The translations under genes and the position numbers were made by a program. From the NCBI GenBank assembly GCA_002434595.1, contig DJKK01000120.1:1-10387 (forward strand): a stretch of DNA of 10,387 nucleotides. Direction: 5' to 3'. Numbering within the stretch: position 1 is the first letter of the stretch; the number at the start of each line of letters is the position of its first letter. This document shows positions 6,607 to 10,387 of the stretch, one piece after another. Below the pieces are notes generated by a model. The model was not told the DNA's origin and ran no database searches. It saw nothing but the letters and a program-made list of their open reading frames with translations. Source of the DNA: Alphaproteobacteria bacterium UBA6544 (lineage in GTDB: Bacteria > Pseudomonadota > Alphaproteobacteria > UBA8366).

Positions 6607-7482
6607 TCAGTTGATAAGGCCAACCTTGACCATCGCGCCCCGCACGGTCTCCTGACCCTGCTCGGAGAGCGGCGCGATCGGAAGGCGGCACTCCGGCGCG
6701 GACTTACCGAGAAGCTGTGCGGCATACTTAACCGGCGCCGGGCTCGTCTCGCAGAAAAGTGCGTCGTGCAATGGTGCAAGCCGGTCGCGGCGCTCTGAGA
6801 ATCCGTCCATATCACGCGACTGCCAAGCTTCGTGCATTTCCGCACACAGCTTCGGCGCCACATTAGAAGATACCGAAATGCAGCCGTCACCGCCCTGTCC
6901 GAGGAAGGCGCCGATCGTCGCGTCCTCTCCGGACAATTGGACAAACCCATCTTCGCACACAAGTCGGCTGTTGAGCGGCCGCGCCAAATCGCAGGTGGCA
7001 TCTTTGACACCGGCAATGTTCTTTAATTTTGAGAGCTTGGCCATCGTCTCGACCGACATGTCAACCACCGAACGGCCCGGAATGTTGTAAATAATCACCG
7101 GAATATCGGCACATTCCGCAACCGCCTTGAAATGAAGGTAGAGACCTTCTTGCGTCGGCTTGTTGTAATATGGGCAGACATGCAGGACGCCGTCGGCGCC
7201 TGCTTCCTTCGCATGCGTGGTGAAATCGACCGCCTCTTCGGTCGAATTCGAGCCGGCACCGGCGATGACCGGGACACGTCCTTTGGCAACATCGATACAC
7301 AACTCGACAACGCGTTTGTGCTCGTCGTGGCTCAGCGTCGGCGATTCTCCGGTCGTTCCGACCGGCACAACGCCATGCGAGCCCTCTGTAATCTGCCAAT
7401 CGACGAAGGATTGGAAACCTTTTTCATCGACCTCGCCGTCCTTGAACGGCGTGATCAGCGCGGTGATTGAGCCGTTAAACAT
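6607..7482 (-). CDS. dapA: 4-hydroxy-tetrahydrodipicolinate synthase
   Basis: Condenses pyruvate with aspartate semialdehyde in the lysine/diaminopimelate pathway, in the cytosol. The 291 aa match the usual length. Key TIM-barrel residues are visible: GTTGES (42-47, Thr43 and Thr44), CPYYNKP (103-109, with the tyrosine that bridges active sites), IIYNIPGRS (130-138, catalytic Tyr132 and Arg137), and the Schiff-base lysine Lys160 in AGVKDAT. All catalytic residues are intact. The ATG at 7482 is preceded by AGGGGG with 7 nt spacing. It is first in the dapA-smpB unit and divergent from slt, placing diaminopimelate supply next to a peptidoglycan-cleaving enzyme. Confidence 0.97.
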   Translation of the reverse strand: MFNGSITALITPFKDGEVDEKGFQSFVDWQITEGSHGVVPVGTTGESPTLSHDEHKRVVELCIDVAKGRVPVIAGAGSNSTEEAVDFTTHAKEAGADGVLHVCPYYNKPTQEGLYLHFKAVAECADIPVIIYNIPGRSVVDMSVETMAKLSKLKNIAGVKDATCDLARPLNSRLVCEDGFVQLSGEDATIGAFLGQGGDGCISVSSNVAPKLCAEMHEAWQSRDMDGFSERRDRLAPLHDALFCETSPAPVKYAAQLLGKSAPECRLPIAPLSEQGQETVRGAMVKVGLIN

Positions 7483-7521
7483 TGGATCGCCCCCTATCTG
7501 CGGCTTTTAATTGTTCGCGGC

Positions 7522-7550
7522 ACAATAAACCCAAGTACGCTCGCAAGCAA
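7522..7550 (-). promoter_or_regulatory. Candidate promoter for dapA-smpB
   Basis: On the minus strand, TTGCTT (7550-7545) and TATTGT (7527-7522) are 17 nt apart, giving a start near 7515 and a leader of about 33 nt. Matches are 3/6 and 4/6, so this is a consensus guess in the 121-bp divergent gap. I see no clear promoter for slt. Confidence 0.35.
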
Positions 7551-7603
7551 AGTATTGAAATCGGGTCCGGCACTTGTTGCGCGACTCGAACTCGGCTAAC
7601 CTC

Positions 7604-9619
7604 ATGAATCAGTGGCTGGAATTACGGGCTAATACCTTGTTGTCAAAGGTAATTCTTCGTCTCTTTGGTTTCCTGGCGACGCTCCTCCTGCTCGCGCCCG
7701 CGGGTTATGCAGACTTCCTAACAAAAGCCGATCAGGCGAGCTATAAGCGAGCGTTCAGGGACGCCGGCAAAAGCAACTGGAAACAGGTGGACCGGCGCGT
7801 CCAGAAAGTTCGGAAGCAATTGCCGAAGAAGGCGCTGAAGTGGATGCGCATCATCGACCCGAAGGGTAAAGCGAATTTCAGGGAGATTTCCGCCTTCATC
7901 CACGCCAACCCGCATTGGCCGTATCAGGCAAAGCTGCGTCGCCGGGCCGAGGAAGCGATTTCCGAGAAAACGCCGAAGTTAGATATCCTGAAATGGTTCG
8001 AAGGCACGTCACCGACCACGGGCGTCGGCGCCTTTCATCTCGTGCGTGTTCTAATGTCCGAGAAGCGGACCGCGGAGGCGACAATGATCGCCCGGCGCGC
8101 CTGGGTAGATATCGACATGGCGTACCGGGTGGAAAATCAGTTCCGCAAACGGTACCGCAAATTGATCCGCGTGGAAGATCACATCGCCCGGCTCGATCGG
8201 CTTCTATGGAAACGGCGTATATCTGCCGCCCGTCGCCAGCTACGGCGAATGAACCACGAGTATCAGTGGCTCGGCCTTGCGCGGATTGCATTGATGCGAC
8301 GCGAACCCGGCGTGGATTATGCTGTGTCCAAGGTACCGAAACGGCTCATCGGCGACCTAGGCCTGGTCTACGAACGCGTCCGTTGGCGACGTAAGAACCG
8401 GAAATACGATTCAGCGATCGAGTTACTGAGTCAGTCCGGCCAACCACATACCGAGGCAAAGAAATGGTGGACCGAGCGCCACATTTTATCCCGTTGGCTA
8501 CTCCGCAAGGGCCGCACGAAGGAAGCTTACGCGCTTGCATCCTCACACCAGCAAACGGCAGGGATCGGCCTGGCGGAAGGCGAGTGGCTGTCAGGCTGGA
8601 TTGCCCTTCGCTCGCTGCACCAATATGTCGACGCCTTCGAGCACTTTAAAAAAATGTTCGATAACGTCTATTATCCCGTGAGCAAGGCCCGCGCCGCATA
8701 TTGGGCAGGTCGGGCGGCGGAAGCCGGCGGGAAACCCGGAATTTCGCTGCAGTGGTTCGCCGTTGCGGCATCCCATGTCACGTCGTTTTACGGGCAATTA
8801 GCCGCGGCAAAACTGGCCCCCGCGGCCCGGCCGGGTTTCCCGCCGGAGCCAAAGCCGACGATCGCCGAGACGGGGACGTTCGACCAGTCGGAGCTGGTTC
8901 GACTGGTGAAAATGCTCTCAACCATGGGCCTGAAGGGAGAGATCGATCCTTTTGTCCGCCAGCTGGCCCGTGGCACGAAAACGGCTCCGTACTGGACGCT
9001 GCTTGCCGATCTCGCGCGCGACCAGCGCCGCGACGACCTTGCCATTCATGTCGCAAAGAAGGCGTTGCGGGAGGGTGTCATTCTCAGCCGTCTCGGTTAT
9101 CCGGACTTGCGGCTTGCATTGAAGAAACGCCCCGATCCGGCGTTCGTAAAAGCCGTCGTGCGGCAGGAAAGTGCCTTCAATCCTAAAGCAATCAGCCACG
9201 CTGGTGCCCGCGGTCTGATGCAGCTCATGCCGAAGACAGCCTACCGGGTCGCCCAGCGGCTCAATATCACGTTCTCGCGCTCGCGGCTTACAAGAGATCC
9301 GAAATACAACGTTACCATCGGGCGCACCTATCTTTTGCAGTTGTTGGGGCAATTTAAGGGCTCTCCGATTTTAGCGCTCTCAGCCTACAATGCCGGCCCC
9401 GCCCGGGTGAGACGCTGGCTTAAATATTTTGGCGACCCAAACCGGTCGGTCGAACATGCGGTAGACTGGATCGAATCCATACCGTTCTACGAGACCCGTA
9501 ACTATGTGCAGCGCGTATTGGAAAATTTCACGGTCTATCGGGGACGCGGCACAAATCGCGACCTGGCCCTGTTTCCAGAGGCAACTGTCACGCCCCGTAA
9601 ACGACAGGTCATTCCATAA
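7604..9619 (+). CDS. slt: Soluble lytic murein transglycosylase, Slt70 type
   Basis: Cleaves the MurNAc-GlcNAc bond of peptidoglycan in the periplasm with formation of 1,6-anhydroMurNAc. From the ATG at 7604 it is 671 aa, close to E. coli Slt70 (645). Residues 16-36 form a signal peptide (basic start, LFGFLATLLLL core, likely cleavage after AGYA). Residues of about 40-500 are helical superhelix repeats (U and L domains). The C-terminal SLT domain (about 505-640) contains VRQESAFNPKAIS with catalytic Glu522, then GARGLMQLMP, SAYNAGPARVRRW and ETRNYVQRVLENF, all intact. The start is uncertain: no good ribosome site precedes 7604, the frame is open from TTG 7574, and a TTG just before LSKVILRLF would give a neat signal peptide. 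It is divergent from dapA. Confidence 0.95.
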   Translation: MNQWLELRANTLLSKVILRLFGFLATLLLLAPAGYADFLTKADQASYKRAFRDAGKSNWKQVDRRVQKVRKQLPKKALKWMRIIDPKGKANFREISAFIHANPHWPYQAKLRRRAEEAISEKTPKLDILKWFEGTSPTTGVGAFHLVRVLMSEKRTAEATMIARRAWVDIDMAYRVENQFRKRYRKLIRVEDHIARLDRLLWKRRISAARRQLRRMNHEYQWLGLARIALMRREPGVDYAVSKVPKRLIGDLGLVYERVRWRRKNRKYDSAIELLSQSGQPHTEAKKWWTERHILSRWLLRKGRTKEAYALASSHQQTAGIGLAEGEWLSGWIALRSLHQYVDAFEHFKKMFDNVYYPVSKARAAYWAGRAAEAGGKPGISLQWFAVAASHVTSFYGQLAAAKLAPAARPGFPPEPKPTIAETGTFDQSELVRLVKMLSTMGLKGEIDPFVRQLARGTKTAPYWTLLADLARDQRRDDLAIHVAKKALREGVILSRLGYPDLRLALKKRPDPAFVKAVVRQESAFNPKAISHAGARGLMQLMPKTAYRVAQRLNITFSRSRLTRDPKYNVTIGRTYLLQLLGQFKGSPILALSAYNAGPARVRRWLKYFGDPNRSVEHAVDWIESIPFYETRNYVQRVLENFTVYRGRGTNRDLALFPEATVTPRKRQVIP

Positions 9620-9647
9620 AAAGACAGGCGTCCGAAAGAAACGAAAA

Positions 9648-10332
9648 ATGTCAGTAAAGAAAATCGAGGGCATCAAAGCCTGCGTGTTCGGCGCCTACGG
9701 AATGCTATTCGACGTTCATTCCGCCGCCGCTCAATGTCGAGACGACTTGGGTGATAAGGCCGATCAAGTCTCGAACACCTGGCGAATTAAGCAACTGCAA
9801 TACAGTTGGTTGCGAAGTCTGATGCAGGAATTCGTGCCGTTCTGGCAGATCACGGGCGAAGCACTCGACTTCGCCCTGGTCGAATCCAGGCTGAACGATC
9901 CGGCGCTACGCAAAAAGCTGATGAATCTCTATCTACAGCTTAAGCGCTACCCGGAAATTCCGGGCGTCCTACAAACGCTTAAGCGTGTCGGGAAAGATAC
10001 GGGCATTCTTTCAAACGGCTCCAGCAAAACCCTGGGTTCCGCGGTGGAGATTTCGTCGCTCGGCGACGTGCTCTATATATCTTTCCATTGACGATGTTGG
10101 CGTCTTTAAGGTCGATCCGCGCGTCTACAAGATGGCAGCTGACCGTTTCGACTACACAGCACCGGAGATTTGCTTCATGTCATCGAATGCATGGGATGCC
10201 CGGGCGGCATCGCACTTTGGTTTCCAAATGGCGTGGGTCAACCGTTTCGGCCAGCCTCCAGAGCATATGCCGGGTGGTCCGGCCGCAGAGATTACTACCT
10301 TGGAGGAATTGCCGCCTCTGTTGGACCTGTAA
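9648..10332 (+). pseudogene. Type II haloacid dehalogenase (HAD superfamily), inactive and frameshifted
   Basis: The family comprises (S)-2-haloacid dehalogenases, with an Asp nucleophile displacing halide. The reading frame starts MSVKKIEGIKACVFGAYGML, where the family has VFDAYGTL. The nucleophile Asp is Gly15 (GGC at 9690-9692; GAC expected) and the following Thr is Met19 (ATG; ACG expected). Other active-site elements remain: the Arg in WRIKQLQY, ILSNGS, and, in a second frame, DDVGVFKVDPRVY (Lys and Tyr) and SSNAWD. The frame breaks in TATATAT at 10074-10080 (one base gained or two lost), giving an early TGA at 10089-10091. The second frame runs to TAA at 10330-10332. It begins 28 nt after slt with no clear ribosome site. 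Loss of the nucleophile as well as the frame argues for real decay. Confidence 0.88.
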
Positions 10333-10387
10333 GGTGGCTGATTTCCGAGAACGGCGATACACCGCCCAAGACGGCCGCTCTCTCTAC
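10333..10387. other. Window end, nothing recognised
   Basis: 55 bases after the dehalogenase pseudogene. I see no start, hairpin terminator or recognisable coding sequence. Confidence 0.5.

Noticed and set aside
6564..7016. Open minus-strand frame extending smpB upstream
   Set aside because: It overlaps dapA in another frame. SmpB homology and a ribosome site place the start at 6563.
7574..7603. TTG start for slt at 7574
   Set aside because: It adds ten residues that do not improve the signal peptide and has no ribosome site; the ATG at 7604 is preferred, though not proven.
9504..9647. Upstream extension of the dehalogenase-family frame
   Set aside because: It overlaps the slt 3' end in another frame. 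Family homology begins at 9648 or shortly after.
1..10387. CRISPR, tRNA, rRNA, insertion sequence, toxin-antitoxin or defence island
   Set aside because: No direct-repeat arrays, cloverleaf-like sequence, transposase or known defence domain was seen on either strand.

Overview
The window reads as part of an alphaproteobacterial chromosome, most like the Rhodospirillales. The pointers are the Rsh N-terminus (MMRQY…), the N-terminal signature of the omega subunit, the moderately GC-rich codons, and the set rsh, rpoZ, NYN protein, family-5 uracil-DNA glycosylase, smpB, dapA and slt, which from memory commonly cluster in that group. The assignment is by recognition only; no search was run. I see no rRNA, tRNA, CRISPR array, insertion sequence or phage gene.

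Layout. (1) 1-1598, minus strand: rpoZ followed by rsh (3' end outside the window), joining RNA polymerase omega to the (p)ppGpp synthetase/hydrolase. (2) 1599-1865: divergent intergenic region with a candidate rpoZ promoter and nested inverted repeats. (3) 1866-3140, plus strand: a two-gene unit of an NYN (PIN-like) nuclease-fold protein and an Fe-S family-5 uracil-DNA glycosylase. (4) 3146-6079: an accessory block of a ferritin-like protein gene (minus) broken by an in-frame TAG, an intact SDR oxidoreductase (plus) and a phytanoyl-CoA dioxygenase-family pseudogene (minus) with at least four lesions. (5) 6087-7482, minus strand: dapA then smpB, both intact. (6) 7604-9619, plus strand: a Slt70-type soluble lytic murein transglycosylase. 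(7) 9648-10332, plus strand: a type II haloacid dehalogenase-family gene that has lost its nucleophilic Asp and carries a frameshift.

How they fit together. The intact genes are housekeeping functions: stringent response, transcription, uracil repair, trans-translation rescue, lysine/diaminopimelate synthesis and peptidoglycan recycling. The broken genes are accessory oxidative or dehalogenating enzymes. Three damaged accessory genes lie between intact core genes, and one of them has several independent lesions. That suggests real, ongoing loss of catabolic functions, as expected in a lineage undergoing genome reduction or a recent niche change. Sequencing error is a competing explanation for the genes with a single lesion.

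I did not find a convincing new multi-gene system such as a defence island. The observations most worth a second look are the damaged catalytic sites, the selective decay, and the NYN/UDG pair divergent from rpoZ-rsh.
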